Positions 47,209 to 56,672 of a stretch of 64,000 nucleotides of DNA are shown in pieces; positions within the stretch are counted from its first letter, which is position 1, and each line of letters starts with the position of its first letter. Below the pieces are notes generated by a model. That model was not told where the DNA came from. It saw only the letters and a program-made list of their open reading frames with translations, and made no database searches. Both the position numbers and the translations under genes were made by a program. This stretch comes from Bacillus sp. BGMRC 2118 (GTDB lineage Bacteria > Bacillota > Bacilli > Bacillales > SA4), in NCBI GenBank assembly GCA_008364785.1, contig VTTJ01000005.1, forward strand, positions 124,001 to 188,000, written 5' to 3'.

Positions 47209-48150
47209 TTACTCCCCCTTTAGTGCTGTAATTGTATTTTCCATTGATTCTTCATCATACACGGAAAAGATTTTTACTGAACGGTCTACTTTTTTAACTA
47301 ATCCTGATAAGACTTTACCAGGTCCAATCTCGATAAACGTATCAACTCCTAGGTTTATCATCTCTTCCACAGATTGTTGCCATCTAACAGGTGAATATAA
47401 CTGTTCAATAAGCATTTCCTTTATTATGTCTGCGTCCGTCATTTGAGATGCCGTAACATTTGCAATGACAGGTACTTTTGCCTCTTTTATAGTAATTGAA
47501 TCTAACACACTTTTTAATTGCTCAGCTGCAGGCTTCATTAACGAAGAGTGGAACGGTCCACTAACTTCTAATGGAATAACTCGCTTCGCTCCTGCTTCCT
47601 TAGCTAGTAACCCTGCTAATTCCACTCCTTTAGCTGATCCTGAAATGACAATTTGCCCTGGACAGTTTAGGTTTGCGAGTTGCACAGGATTTCCTTCTTC
47701 TGTTACTTGAGTTGTCACTTCCTGAAGCTTTTCTGCCCCTAATCCTAGGACAGCAGACATCGCACCAATACCAGCAGGTACTGCTTCCTCCATGAATTCT
47801 CCTCGTTTTCTTACTGTGTAAACAGCATCCTCAAAGGAAATTGATTCTGAGGCAACAAGAGCTGTATATTCTCCTAAGCTATGTCCAGCTACATAGGAAG
47901 GAAGGATCCCCGTCTGTTTAAAGCGTTCGTAAATGGCTAAACAAGTTGTTAATAAGGCAGGTTGCGTATTAGCCGTTAATGTTAATTGATCTTGAGGACC
48001 TTCGAATATGAGCTTGGATAATGAAAAACCAAGCTTTTGATCAGCTTTATTAAAGATTTCTTGGACATCTGGATATTGATCAGCAAGCTGCTTGCCCATT
48101 CCCACTGATTGTGAGCCTTGTCCAGGAAAAATTAAGGCTATTTTATTCAC
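47209..48150 (-). CDS. fabD: Malonyl-CoA:ACP transacylase FabD
   Basis: 313 aa. [20 protein letters not shown], catalytic Ser in [20 protein letters not shown] and His in [19 protein letters not shown]. It loads malonate on ACP. Start is GTG after GGGGAAATGTAAT. It lies between plsX and fabG. Confidence 0.98.
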   Translation of the reverse strand: MNKIALIFPGQGSQSVGMGKQLADQYPDVQEIFNKADQKLGFSLSKLIFEGPQDQLTLTANTQPALLTTCLAIYERFKQTGILPSYVAGHSLGEYTALVASESISFEDAVYTVRKRGEFMEEAVPAGIGAMSAVLGLGAEKLQEVTTQVTEEGNPVQLANLNCPGQIVISGSAKGVELAGLLAKEAGAKRVIPLEVSGPFHSSLMKPAAEQLKSVLDSITIKEAKVPVIANVTASQMTDADIIKEMLIEQLYSPVRWQQSVEEMINLGVDTFIEIGPGKVLSGLVKKVDRSVKIFSVYDEESMENTITALKGE

Positions 48151-48178
48151 ATTACATTTCCCCTCTCCATTAACTCTA

Positions 48179-49165
48179 CTATTCCTTTTTTGTAACTGCT
48201 GAAGAGATTGTCTCTATCATATTATTTGAAACCATATCTCTCGTTTGTCTAATCGCATGAAACATGGCTACCGAATTGGATGAGCCATGAGCCTTCACAA
48301 CAGGTGCTTTTAACCCAAACAATGCTGCACCACCGTATTCTGAGTAATCCATCATTCTCTTTAAGCCAGAAAGCTTTGGCTTTATTACCGCGGCAGCTAA
48401 CTTTGCTGTGACACTACTTGTTAGCGTTGTCTTCAGCATTGAAAATAGTCCCATCGCAGTACCCTCGATCGTTTTTAGGGTAACGTTACCAGTAAAACCA
48501 TCAGTTACAACTACATCTGCAACACCATCTAATAAGTCTCGAGCCTCAACATTCCCTACAAAGTTTAAGTTCGCTTCAGAAATTAACTGGTAAGCTGCTT
48601 TTGTTAATTCGTTCCCCTTTTTTTCTTCCGTACCAACATTTAATAAACCCACTCTAGGACTCGCTACTCCTCTTACCTTCTCCGCGTAAATAGAACCCAT
48701 CATCGCATATTGCAGTAAGTGTTCAGGCTTAGCATCAGCATTTGCACCTACGTCCAAGAATAGAAAACCATCACCATTTATCGTCGGTAAGGTAGGTGCC
48801 AATGCTGGTCGATCTACTCCATCGATTCTACCAACAACAAATAATCCTGCAGTCATTAACGCTCCTGTATTCCCTGCTGAAATGCACGCATCTGCTCTGC
48901 CTTCACTCACTTCTTTTGCCATTAATACCATTGATGCGTTCTTTTTCCTTCTCACTGCTCGAACGGGTTCATCTGTTGCTTCTATCACTTCTTCAGTATG
49001 TATAATTTCAATTCGTTCTTTAGAACTAAGGAATGGTAAAATCCGCTTTTCATCCCCAACTAACGTAAACGTTACATCTGGAAATGTCGCTGCTGCTTCT
49101 ACTACACCTTTAACTATTTCGTCTGGAGCGTTGTCTCCGCCCATTGCATCTATAGCTATTCTCAC
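48179..49165 (-). CDS. plsX: Phosphate acyltransferase PlsX
   Basis: 328 aa from GTG at 49165, giving [20 protein letters not shown] as in B. subtilis, with AAGAGG 9 nt upstream; the ATG at 49174 overlaps the ribosome site spacing. [20 protein letters not shown] and [18 protein letters not shown] are conserved. It makes acyl-phosphate for PlsY. A 143-bp element separates it from fapR. Confidence 0.97.
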   Translation of the reverse strand: MRIAIDAMGGDNAPDEIVKGVVEAAATFPDVTFTLVGDEKRILPFLSSKERIEIIHTEEVIEATDEPVRAVRRKKNASMVLMAKEVSEGRADACISAGNTGALMTAGLFVVGRIDGVDRPALAPTLPTINGDGFLFLDVGANADAKPEHLLQYAMMGSIYAEKVRGVASPRVGLLNVGTEEKKGNELTKAAYQLISEANLNFVGNVEARDLLDGVADVVVTDGFTGNVTLKTIEGTAMGLFSMLKTTLTSSVTAKLAAAVIKPKLSGLKRMMDYSEYGGAALFGLKAPVVKAHGSSNSVAMFHAIRQTRDMVSNNMIETISSAVTKKE

Positions 49166-49187
49166 AAATCTCATCCTCTTTTATTTA

Positions 49188-49330
49188 GGCACTCTCTGTA
49201 AACAGAGTTGCTGTTTTAAATAAGGTCATCTTTAATTGCTCAATTCATTTGATGAAAAGATGTTCCGAAACATTGATCGTAACGTGGCACTCGTCTTATT
49301 TGAAAAACAACATTCTATGCGAAAGTAGCC
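49188..49330. mobile_element. 143-bp MITE-like element at the fapR stop codon
   Basis: Ends read GGCACTCTCTGTAAACAGAG and, from the other side, GGCTACTTTCGCATAGAATG; both continue with TTG-T-TTTT and then AAATAAG. Flanks are TTTATTTA (49180-49187) and TTTATTTT (49331-49338), a 7-of-8 match to an 8-bp target duplication. The duplication includes the fapR stop codon. The interior differs from the copies at 33039 and 41297, so only the ends are shared. Confidence 0.75.
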
Positions 49331-49331
49331 T

Positions 49332-49913
49332 TTATTTTTCATTTTCTTCCGTTACACTTGAACGGAACATATGGAATTCACCTGAAAATACAAGTTCACT
49401 TCCGACAAAACTATTTACTTCAACTACAGTTCGCTCCTTTTCCTTGCCAACTGAAGTGACTTTTGCTTTTGCGATAATTCGTTCATTCACCTTTACTGAA
49501 CGAGTAAATCTAATACTTGCTTTTGCTGTTAAGGCAAGCTCATCATTTATTACAGCAACAGCAAGTGAATTTGCTTGTGCAAATAAATGGTGTCCACGAG
49601 CAATTTGGTTTCTACTAAAGACGTGTTCTTCTTTCACGTCGAAGATAGATATAGCTGATTCATCTAGTACGAGATCGACAATCTCCCCAATCACTTCTTC
49701 TATTGGCAAAGACTTGACCTCTTTATCAAGCTGTTTCTCAGCGACATGTTTTATTCTTTCTCTTAATTCAGGAATCGATAACTCGAGCCGATCAAGTCTA
49801 ATAGTTTGAATACTAACAACAAACTTCTCAGCTAACTCCTCATCTGTAATAAATGGATTATCAGAAATGGTTTCTTTAAGAAGGAGTTGCCTTTCTTTTT
49901 TATTTTTTTTCAT
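49332..49913 (-). CDS. fapR: Malonyl-CoA-responsive repressor FapR
   Basis: 193 aa. N-terminal helix-turn-helix ([24 protein letters not shown], split here for length) and a C-terminal hot-dog domain that binds malonyl-CoA ([40 protein letters not shown]). It represses fatty acid and phospholipid genes until malonyl-CoA rises. Its own promoter carries a FapR box. The ribosome site is CGGAAGGTG. Confidence 0.98.
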   Translation of the reverse strand: MKKNKKERQLLLKETISDNPFITDEELAEKFVVSIQTIRLDRLELSIPELRERIKHVAEKQLDKEVKSLPIEEVIGEIVDLVLDESAISIFDVKEEHVFSRNQIARGHHLFAQANSLAVAVINDELALTAKASIRFTRSVKVNERIIAKAKVTSVGKEKERTVVEVNSFVGSELVFSGEFHMFRSSVTEENEK

Positions 49914-49931
49914 AAAACACCTTCCGAGATA

Positions 49932-49981
49932 CTAAGACTAGGTACTAAAAGTAGTATATAATTATAAAAAGCAGATTGCAA
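49932..49981 (-). promoter_or_regulatory. fapR operon promoter and FapR operator
   Basis: Minus strand -35 TTGCAA (49981-49976), 17-nt spacer, -10 TATACT (49958-49953), followed by TTAGTACCTAGTCTTAG (49948-49932), which matches the known FapR box. The operator covers the start point. The -35 lies in the recG terminator stem. Confidence 0.88.
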
Positions 49982-50004
49982 TAGTTTTCATTGCAATCTG
50001 CTTT
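49968..50004 (-). terminator. Intrinsic terminator of recG
   Basis: Perfect 15-bp stem AAAGCAGATTGCAAT / ATTGCAATCTGCTTT with a 7-nt loop, then TTATAATTATAT on the minus strand. Its downstream arm contains the fapR -35. Confidence 0.88.
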
Positions 50005-50032
50005 AATTGGTTACATTATGATTTTACTAGAT

Positions 50033-52081
50033 TTAATCCAACTTCTCCCCAGCTAGTGCCCCTGATTTAATTACTGTTTCTCTTAACAGTTTATATTCAT
50101 CACTTTCCCAAAAGGCTTTAGAATGAATAAGTGTAACAGCATCCTGTCTTGCAACTTCAAGTGCTCTGTAGTCATGGACCATATCCGCGATCTTAAACTC
50201 AGGAAGTCCGCTTTGTTTCTTACCGAAGAAGTCCCCAGGTCCACGCAGTTCTAAATCTTTTTCCGAGAGAACAAAACCGTCATTCGTTTCTGTCATAATT
50301 GTCATTCTTTCTTTCCCTGTTTCATTTTTCGGGTCAGCTAATAATATACAGTATGATTGTTCCGCTCCTCGACCTACACGCCCCCGCAGTTGATGAAGTT
50401 GTGATAGACCAAAACGTTCTGCATCATAAATGACCATAATCGTTGCATTTGGAACGTTGACACCAACCTCTACAACCGTAGTAGAAACTAATATATGGTG
50501 TTCATTCGCGCTAAAAGCTTTCATCACAGCCTCTTTTTCATCTGAAGATAACCTGCCATGCATAAGTCCTACAGAATAAGCAGGGGAAAAGGTATGGGAC
50601 ATCATTGAATGGACATCTATTGCATTTTGAACGTCCAGCTTCTCTGATTCCTCAATTAGAGGACAAATCACATAAGCCTGTCTTCCTTTCGATAGCTCTT
50701 TCTCGATAAATCCTATCACTCTATCAATCATATCATGCTTAACCCAGTATGTTTCAATTTTCTTTCTACCCGCCGGCAACTCGTCTATAATTGAAACATC
50801 CATTTCACCAAAGGCAGTAATGGCAAGAGTTCTAGGAATTGGTGTAGCTGTCATGAACAATACATCTGGGGCTTCACCCTTCTCCCTTAATACACGACGT
50901 TGCTCGACTCCAAATCTGTGTTGTTCGTCAGTGATTACTAGACCAAGGCTCTTGAAGTCTACTTCTTCCTGAATAAGTGCATGTGTACCGATTAATAGAT
51001 CGATATTCCCTTCTTTTAAATCTTCTAAGAGGAGTCTTCGTTGCTTTCCCTTTACGGATGATGTAAGTAATGCAACCTTAATCCCTACCGGTTCGAGTAG
51101 AGTTTTTAAGCCTTCTAGGTGTTGCTCTGCTAATATTTCAGTTGGAACCATTAAAGCTCCTTGATAACCTGAAAGGATTGAAGCATACAACGCTATAGCA
51201 GCTACTACTGTTTTCCCGGAACCAACATCACCTTGTAGTAGGCGGTTCATTCGGTATGGAGAACGTAAATCATCTGTAATTTCTTTCACTACTCTTTCTT
51301 GTGCTTTTGTTAAAGGGAACGGTAATCCTTCAATAAACGTAGCTAGTTCATTTTCGTTAAAGGCTTGAGGAACCCCTTTTGAGTTTTCTCTTTCATACTT
51401 TCTTAATGCTTGCATTTTTAATTGAAAAAGTAAGAATTCCTCGTAAACCATCCTTCTTCTTGCTTGCTTCACATCATCGAAATTCATAGGAAAGTGCAGC
51501 TTTTTTAACGTTTCCATGCGGGGTGAAAGCTTATAGCGTTCTCTTAAAGAAGTAGGCAGGTTTTCTTTTATTTCATGTTCGTACTGCTTAAAAGCATTTT
51601 GTATATACCTTTGTAATGCTTTCGTTGTGACGTCACCCTTTGTGTGATAGAGCGGTTTTAATTCTTCTGCTCTAGTAGCATCTCCAAGTTTCATTTCACT
51701 CACTGTCAACGTTTGACGATGCTTGTCCCACTTACCGGTTAACGTTACAGCAGATCCTAACGTCAGCTTGCTCTTTACATAAGGCTGATTAAAGAATACA
51801 GCAGTTAGTAAGTAACGGTCCACAAGGACTCTCGTTGTAATTCGAGATTTTTTTTTACCGAAATAAGAAGCAACTGGAGCACTATGAACGACGCCTTGAA
51901 TCGTTACTCGTTCATCATGCTTTACTTCTTCTAAGTCTTTTAATCTGTAATCCTCATAGCGATACGGAATATGCTCTAATAAATCTTCAATTGTAAAAAG
52001 CCCCATTGTTTCTAGGGCTATTTGTGACTCTGGACCAATACCTTTTACATTTATAACAGATTCATTCAGCAAATTACTCAC
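50033..52081 (-). CDS. recG: ATP-dependent DNA helicase RecG
   Basis: 682 aa from GTG at 52081, matching the B. subtilis length; the longer in-frame start at 52123 lies within sdaAA. Wedge/OB domain, then helicase motifs: Walker A LLQGDVGSGKTVVAAIALYA, DEQH box (VITDEQHRFGVEQ), TATPIPRTLAI and QLRGRVGRGAEQSYCILLAD. It remodels stalled forks. GTGAGTAA overlaps the sdaAA stop by 8 nt. Confidence 0.98.
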   Translation of the reverse strand: MSNLLNESVINVKGIGPESQIALETMGLFTIEDLLEHIPYRYEDYRLKDLEEVKHDERVTIQGVVHSAPVASYFGKKKSRITTRVLVDRYLLTAVFFNQPYVKSKLTLGSAVTLTGKWDKHRQTLTVSEMKLGDATRAEELKPLYHTKGDVTTKALQRYIQNAFKQYEHEIKENLPTSLRERYKLSPRMETLKKLHFPMNFDDVKQARRRMVYEEFLLFQLKMQALRKYERENSKGVPQAFNENELATFIEGLPFPLTKAQERVVKEITDDLRSPYRMNRLLQGDVGSGKTVVAAIALYASILSGYQGALMVPTEILAEQHLEGLKTLLEPVGIKVALLTSSVKGKQRRLLLEDLKEGNIDLLIGTHALIQEEVDFKSLGLVITDEQHRFGVEQRRVLREKGEAPDVLFMTATPIPRTLAITAFGEMDVSIIDELPAGRKKIETYWVKHDMIDRVIGFIEKELSKGRQAYVICPLIEESEKLDVQNAIDVHSMMSHTFSPAYSVGLMHGRLSSDEKEAVMKAFSANEHHILVSTTVVEVGVNVPNATIMVIYDAERFGLSQLHQLRGRVGRGAEQSYCILLADPKNETGKERMTIMTETNDGFVLSEKDLELRGPGDFFGKKQSGLPEFKIADMVHDYRALEVARQDAVTLIHSKAFWESDEYKLLRETVIKSGALAGEKLD

Positions 52082-52961
52082 TTTTTGTAAGCGGAATTCC
52101 AAAGATCTTTGCTTCGAGCTCACGACCTGTTGGTGTAGCCGCTAAACCTCCCTCAGCTGTCTCTTTTAACGCTGTTGGCATTGTTAAACCGATTTTATAC
52201 ATAGCATCAATGACCTCATCACAAGGAATACGGCTTGTAATTCCTGCTAGTGCCATATCTGCAGCAACCATCGCATTCGCTGCTCCCATTGCGTTTCTTT
52301 TTACGCAAGGTACTTCAACTAATCCTGCAACTGGGTCACAAACTAAACCTAGCATATTCTTTAATGTAATAGCCATTGCTTCTGCAGCTTGACTTGGCGT
52401 ACCACCAGCCATCTCTACAATTGCTGCTGCAGCCATACCTGATGCCGAACCAACCTCTGCCTGACATCCACCTGCTGCCCCAGAAATGGAAGCATTATTT
52501 GCTACTACAAATCCAAAAGCACCAGATGTGAATAAAAACTCAATCATTTCTTCACGTGTTGGGTTCAACTTCTCTCTTACAGCAAACAATGTACCTGGAA
52601 CAACACCTGCTGATCCTGCAGTTGGGGTTGCACAAATTGTCCCCATTGCAGCATTCACTTCATTTGTTGCAACGGCTTTACTAACAGCATCCAAAATTGT
52701 TTCCCCAGAAAGAAACTTTCCTTGTTCAATATATTTCTGTAGTAGAACTGCGTCCCCGCCTGTTAAGCCCGAGTGAGACTTCACACCAGCTAACCCTCTT
52801 TCAACCGCCTGTTCCATCACCTTTAAGTTTGCATCCATTAATGCAATGACTTCTTCTCTTGTTCTCTTTGTAACAGTCATTTCCTGTTGGATCATGACTT
52901 CTGAGATTTTACAACCTCCAGTTTCTGCTAACTCTACTAGTTCGGCTACATTACGAAACAT
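52074..52961 (-). CDS. sdaAA: L-serine dehydratase alpha subunit
   Basis: 295 aa. Cysteines for the catalytic 4Fe-4S cluster are in MGTICATPTAG, GGCQAEVGSASGMAAA and LVCDPVAGLVEVPCVKRNAM. With SdaAB it deaminates serine to pyruvate. It overlaps recG and lies 52 nt after sdaAB. Confidence 0.97.
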   Translation of the reverse strand: MFRNVAELVELAETGGCKISEVMIQQEMTVTKRTREEVIALMDANLKVMEQAVERGLAGVKSHSGLTGGDAVLLQKYIEQGKFLSGETILDAVSKAVATNEVNAAMGTICATPTAGSAGVVPGTLFAVREKLNPTREEMIEFLFTSGAFGFVVANNASISGAAGGCQAEVGSASGMAAAAIVEMAGGTPSQAAEAMAITLKNMLGLVCDPVAGLVEVPCVKRNAMGAANAMVAADMALAGITSRIPCDEVIDAMYKIGLTMPTALKETAEGGLAATPTGRELEAKIFGIPLTKSE

Positions 52962-53013
52962 AGTGAACCTCCTTACTTCTATTGATTAGAAGAATTTGTA
53001 AGCGTTACCAATA

Positions 53014-53676
53014 TCAGTCTACGATTTTTGTTACCTGAAGAATATTAGGCAGTGATCGTAGTTCATTTAATACATTGTCTTCTATCGACTGATCAACTTC
53101 TATCGTCATTAGTGCCAACTTACCTTTTTCTTTTCTCGAAACATCCATATGCCCGATATTAATTTCATATTTTGCTAGTACGTTAGAAACAGCTGCTATT
53201 GATCCATATCTATCATTATGAACAACCAGTATTGCAGGGTTCTCGCCAGTCAGCTTTAATTCAAAACCATTTAATTCGGTAATTTCAATTTTACCGCCAC
53301 CAATGGAGATACCCACTAATTCTAATTCACTAGTATCATCTCCAATACGAACTCTTGCTGTATTGGGATGATCAGTTATAGCTTCTTCTTCTCTAAACTT
53401 AATGTTAATGCCTGCCTTCTTAGCAATAGCTATTGAAGTTTTTATTCTTTCGTCCATTGTATCAAAATCAAGAATTCCTCCAATAATCGCAACATCTGTT
53501 CCATGGCCCTTATATGTTTTTGCAAAAGATCCATAAAATGAAATATCAATCCACTTTGGCTCTTTTCCATATAACGTTCTTGCTACTCTGCCAATCCTTG
53601 CAGCACCTGCAGTATGTGAACTAGAAGGTCCAATCATTATAGGTCCAATAATGTCAAATACACTTTTGTATTTCAA
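53014..53676 (-). CDS. sdaAB: L-serine dehydratase beta subunit
   Basis: 220 aa. N-terminal domain with MIGPSSSHTAGAARIGRVAR and a C-terminal ACT domain (LVVHNDRYGSIAAVSNVLAK) that may sense serine. Start is TTG with GGGAGAGGGAC upstream. It is the first gene after the yloV hairpin. Confidence 0.96.
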   Translation of the reverse strand: MKYKSVFDIIGPIMIGPSSSHTAGAARIGRVARTLYGKEPKWIDISFYGSFAKTYKGHGTDVAIIGGILDFDTMDERIKTSIAIAKKAGINIKFREEEAITDHPNTARVRIGDDTSELELVGISIGGGKIEITELNGFELKLTGENPAILVVHNDRYGSIAAVSNVLAKYEINIGHMDVSRKEKGKLALMTIEVDQSIEDNVLNELRSLPNILQVTKIVD

Positions 53677-53730
53677 GTAAAGTCCCTCTCCCCTCGAAAT
53701 CTATTGCAAGTTATATTATAACCCCTTATA

Positions 53731-53774
53731 TACAAATTGAATAGAAGGGAAGATTCCCTTCTATTCACAATTTG
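53731..53774 (-). terminator. Hairpin downstream of yloV
   Basis: Perfect 12-bp stem GAATAGAAGGGA / TCCCTTCTATTC with a 4-nt loop, extended by ACAAATT / AATTTGT beyond one unpaired base. It starts 1 nt after the yloV stop. The T-run is poor. Confidence 0.75.
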
Positions 53775-53775
53775 T

Positions 53776-55458
53776 TTATTCAATTGAGAAAATATATGAG
53801 TATAAAGGCTGTTTCCCGTCGTGAATTTCCACTTCAATATCTTCGAATTGACTCTCGACATATTGAGCTAATTCACCAACTTCTTCTTCTGAAGCATCTT
53901 CACCATGTATGATGGTAATGATTTCATCCGCTTCTGTGACCATATTAGAAAGCAAATCTTTTGCAACTTGTAATTGTTCTTTTGCTGTTACTACAATTTT
54001 ACCATTAGCAATTCCCATAAAGTTGTCCTTCTCGATTTCAAGCCCATCAATCGTCGTATCACGAACAGCATACGTAACTTGACCTGTTTTAACATTTCCC
54101 AGAGCTGCCTTCATTTGCTCAGAGTTCTGGTTTTGGTCTACTGAAGGATTGAATGCTAATAGAGCTGCCATACCTTGTGGTACAGTTTTAGACGGGATGA
54201 CGACAACATCATCACCAATAACTGAAGCTGCTTGTTCTGCTGCCATTACAATATTGCTATTGTTCGGTAGGATATACACTTTTTTCGCATGAACTTCTTC
54301 AATTGCTTTTACAATGTCTTCCGTACTCGGATTCATTGTTTGTCCACCTTCAATTACTGCTCCTGCCCCAAGGCTAGTGAATAATTCAGCAATTCCTGAA
54401 CCCATCGCCACCGTAACAATTCCATACTCCGCCTTTTCCTTCTTCGGAGCTACCGCTACTGCTTGTTCATGCTTCTCATCCTCAGACAAGATGTTGCTAT
54501 GCTGTTGTCTCATGTTTTCAATCTTTAAATTGATTAAGCTACCATACTTTTGTCCATATGTTAATACTTCACCAGGATATTCAGCATGAATATGTACTTT
54601 AACAATCTCATCATCAGCTACCACTAATAATGAATCACCATGTTTGCTTAAGTCATCTCTGAACTTTTCTTCTGAGAAAGGATGTACCGAAGTCTTTTCA
54701 TCCTCAAAGCGAACCATGAATTCTGTACAATAACCAAATTCAAGTTCAGAAATATCAATATTACTTTGAACACTTTTATGATGTTCTGCACTAACTAACT
54801 CAGTCATAGAAGGACCTGTAACTGAAGCCTCTGGCAACTTCTCTCCTTTTAACTCAGCAAGGAATCCCTCATAAACGATGACTAATCCTTGTCCACCACT
54901 ATCTACTACTCCAACTTCTTTAAGAACTGGAAGTAAATCAGGTGTTCGACTTAATGATGCTTTAGCTTCTTTCAATACTTCTTCCATTAAAGAAACGATA
55001 TCAGTCTCTTTTTCCGCAACCTTTACAGCATGCTTTGCAGCATCTTTTGCAACAGTAAGGATTGTGCCTTCAACCGGCTTCATTACCGCCTTATATGCTG
55101 TTTCAACACCTGCTTGCAGTGCATTTGCAAACTCTACACTCGTGATTGTTTCCTTTTGTTCAATAAACTTAGAAAACCCGCGAAACAACTGAGAAAGGAT
55201 AACTCCAGAGTTACCTCTTGCCCCCATTAGAAGTCCTTTAGCTAAGCTTGAACCTACTTTACCAATGTGGGGATTTACATTATTTTTTACTTCTTTCGCA
55301 CCAGAACTTATAGACAAGTTCATATTCGTTCCAGTATCACCATCTGGCACTGGAAAAACGTTTAAGGCATCCACCATTTTCACGTTGTTTGCTAAGTTAT
55401 CTGCACCCTGGATCACCATTTGAGCAAAACGTTTTCCATCCAATTTTGTAATTGTCAC
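53776..55458 (-). CDS. yloV: DhaL/FakA-type kinase-like protein YloV
   Basis: 560 aa. An N-terminal DhaL-type ATP-binding domain (NVFPVPDGDTGTNMNLSISS, LLMGARGNSGVILSQLFRGF, VDSGGQGLVIVYEGFLAEL), then a middle and C-terminal DegV-associated region (YILPNNSNIVMAAEQAASV). The family includes FakA, which phosphorylates FakB-bound fatty acids; YloV is assumed similar. Start is GTG after GGAGGAAG. It pairs with yloU. Confidence 0.92.
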   Translation of the reverse strand: MTITKLDGKRFAQMVIQGADNLANNVKMVDALNVFPVPDGDTGTNMNLSISSGAKEVKNNVNPHIGKVGSSLAKGLLMGARGNSGVILSQLFRGFSKFIEQKETITSVEFANALQAGVETAYKAVMKPVEGTILTVAKDAAKHAVKVAEKETDIVSLMEEVLKEAKASLSRTPDLLPVLKEVGVVDSGGQGLVIVYEGFLAELKGEKLPEASVTGPSMTELVSAEHHKSVQSNIDISELEFGYCTEFMVRFEDEKTSVHPFSEEKFRDDLSKHGDSLLVVADDEIVKVHIHAEYPGEVLTYGQKYGSLINLKIENMRQQHSNILSEDEKHEQAVAVAPKKEKAEYGIVTVAMGSGIAELFTSLGAGAVIEGGQTMNPSTEDIVKAIEEVHAKKVYILPNNSNIVMAAEQAASVIGDDVVVIPSKTVPQGMAALLAFNPSVDQNQNSEQMKAALGNVKTGQVTYAVRDTTIDGLEIEKDNFMGIANGKIVVTAKEQLQVAKDLLSNMVTEADEIITIIHGEDASEEEVGELAQYVESQFEDIEVEIHDGKQPLYSYIFSIE

Positions 55459-55473
55459 AAAAACTTCCTCCTT

Positions 55474-55836
55474 CTATACGTTCGTAACACGAACTCCCTG
55501 CACATAAATATTAACTGTATCTACGGCAAGCCCTAGCGTTTTATCAAGTGTGTATTTTACTTTTGTTTGAACGTTATGGGCAATCTCTGAGATTTTCGTA
55601 CCATACGTAACAACGATAAACATATCGATATGTAAGCTGTCATTTTCTTGGCGTACTACGACACCTTTAGTAAAATTTTCTCTTTTTAGAATTTCAGCAA
55701 TACCATCTTTTAATTGCTTCTTTGAAGCCATTCCTACAATTCCATAACATTCTACTGCAGCCCCACCTGCGATTGTAGCAATGACGTCATTGGAAATATC
55801 GATACTACCTAATTGATTTTTCATTTCTATTGACAT
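55474..55836 (-). CDS. yloU: Asp23 family envelope stress-related protein YloU
   Basis: 120 aa. The Asp23 fold is shown by ISNDVIATIAGGAAVECYGI, VVRQENDSLHIDMFIVVTYG and LGLAVDTVNIYVQGVRV. The family is linked to cell envelope homeostasis; YloU's own role is unclear. It begins the yloU-yloV unit, divergent from rpmB. GGGGGAAGCGCA precedes the ATG. Confidence 0.94.
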   Translation of the reverse strand: MSIEMKNQLGSIDISNDVIATIAGGAAVECYGIVGMASKKQLKDGIAEILKRENFTKGVVVRQENDSLHIDMFIVVTYGTKISEIAHNVQTKVKYTLDKTLGLAVDTVNIYVQGVRVTNV

Positions 55837-56183
55837 TGCGCTTCCCCCTTTTATTTTTCGAACTTTTCATGTATATAAGTCCAGACTAGGAGACCAATAT
55901 GTTTGGGTCATAAGACATAGCTATCATACATTTTACTATACTATAACATATTTTAAAAGGAAAATTGGCTAATATACATACTTACTATATCCTATAGTAT
56001 ACAGCAATTTAAAAAATACTATGTCAAGGTTTTTTTCTTGAAAGTCTTATTGCAATATTAGTATGGTTATGATAAAGTAAAAAAGTATTTTTATAAAAGG
56101 CGATTTGCCTTATCCAACATGTAAAGTAGTACTTATGAAACTGTCATAGGTCCTTGATTAGATAGTAGCAAGGAGGGAAAATA
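55837..56183. promoter_or_regulatory. Divergent intergenic region between yloU and rpmB
   Basis: No gene. For rpmB (plus) the best promoter is TTGCAA-N17-TAAAGT around 56051-56079, fair to weak. For yloU (minus) TATAGT lies near 55940 with a poor -35. An AT-rich inverted repeat ACTATA-TCC-TATAGT lies at about 55984-55998. The rpmB ribosome site AAGGAGGG lies at the right end. Confidence 0.35.
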
Positions 56184-56372
56184 ATGGCTCGCAAATGTGT
56201 AATTACAGGTAAGAAAGCATCTTTCGGAAACTCACGTTCACATGCTATGAACTCAAATAGACGTTCTTGGGGAGCAAACCTACAAAAGGTTCGCATCCTA
56301 GTAAACGGAAAACCTAAGCGTGTGTATGTTTCTGCTAGAGCTCTTAAGTCTGGTAAAGTAGAACGCGTATAA
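56184..56372 (+). CDS. rpmB: 50S ribosomal protein L28
   Basis: 62 aa, [20 protein letters not shown] then [20 protein letters not shown], matching the C-minus (zinc-free) L28 paralogue with a single Cys. AAGGAGGGAAAATA precedes the ATG. It is the only plus-strand gene in the window, between divergent yloU and convergent spoVM. Confidence 0.98.
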   Translation: MARKCVITGKKASFGNSRSHAMNSNRRSWGANLQKVRILVNGKPKRVYVSARALKSGKVERV

Positions 56373-56381
56373 TAAAGTGGA

Positions 56382-56412
56382 AAAGACGATGATGATCCAT
56401 CGTCTTTTTTAT
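56382..56412 (+). terminator. Intrinsic terminator of rpmB
   Basis: Stem AAAGACGATG / CATCGTCTTT with a 6-nt loop, then a T-run on the plus strand, 9 nt after the rpmB stop. Confidence 0.92.
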
Positions 56413-56469
56413 TTACTATTTAATTTTTCTCCACCTGGCATAAAAGACGATTCATCCTCTCAAAGAAGG

Positions 56470-56507
56470 AGCACTTTCTATTTTTGTTTTGGAAAGTGCT
56501 TTTTTTC
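56470..56507. terminator. Second hairpin between rpmB and spoVM
   Basis: Stem AGCACTTTC / GAAAGTGCT with a loop of about 13 nt; a seven-T run follows on the plus strand. It lies 3 nt past the spoVM stop, so it may stop transcripts in both directions, better on plus. Confidence 0.75.
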
Positions 56508-56510
56508 AAA

Positions 56511-56591
56511 TTAGTCCTTTTTAATTGAACCAAGCACCGCTTTTATTATACCACCTAAAAATTTCGGAAGCTTAATCGTGTAAAATTTCAT
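56511..56591 (-). CDS. spoVM: Spore coat anchoring peptide SpoVM
   Basis: 26 aa in two parts, MKFYTIKLPKFLGG and IIKAVLGSIKKD; the family peptide is also 26 aa and shares MKFYTIKLPKFLGG. It is an amphipathic helix that binds the convex forespore membrane and anchors SpoIVA. Pro9 is kept. GAGGAGGGAC precedes the ATG. It lies in the same place as in B. subtilis, next to rpmB. A GAATATACT motif at 56653-56645 could be part of a sigma-E promoter, but this is uncertain. Confidence 0.97.
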   Translation of the reverse strand: MKFYTIKLPKFLGGIIKAVLGSIKKD

Positions 56592-56672
56592 AGTGTCCCT
56601 CCTCAAACATGTTACGGGTAAAATTAAACAAGCTCACACATTAAAGTATATTCATAAAAATTAAAATAGTGC

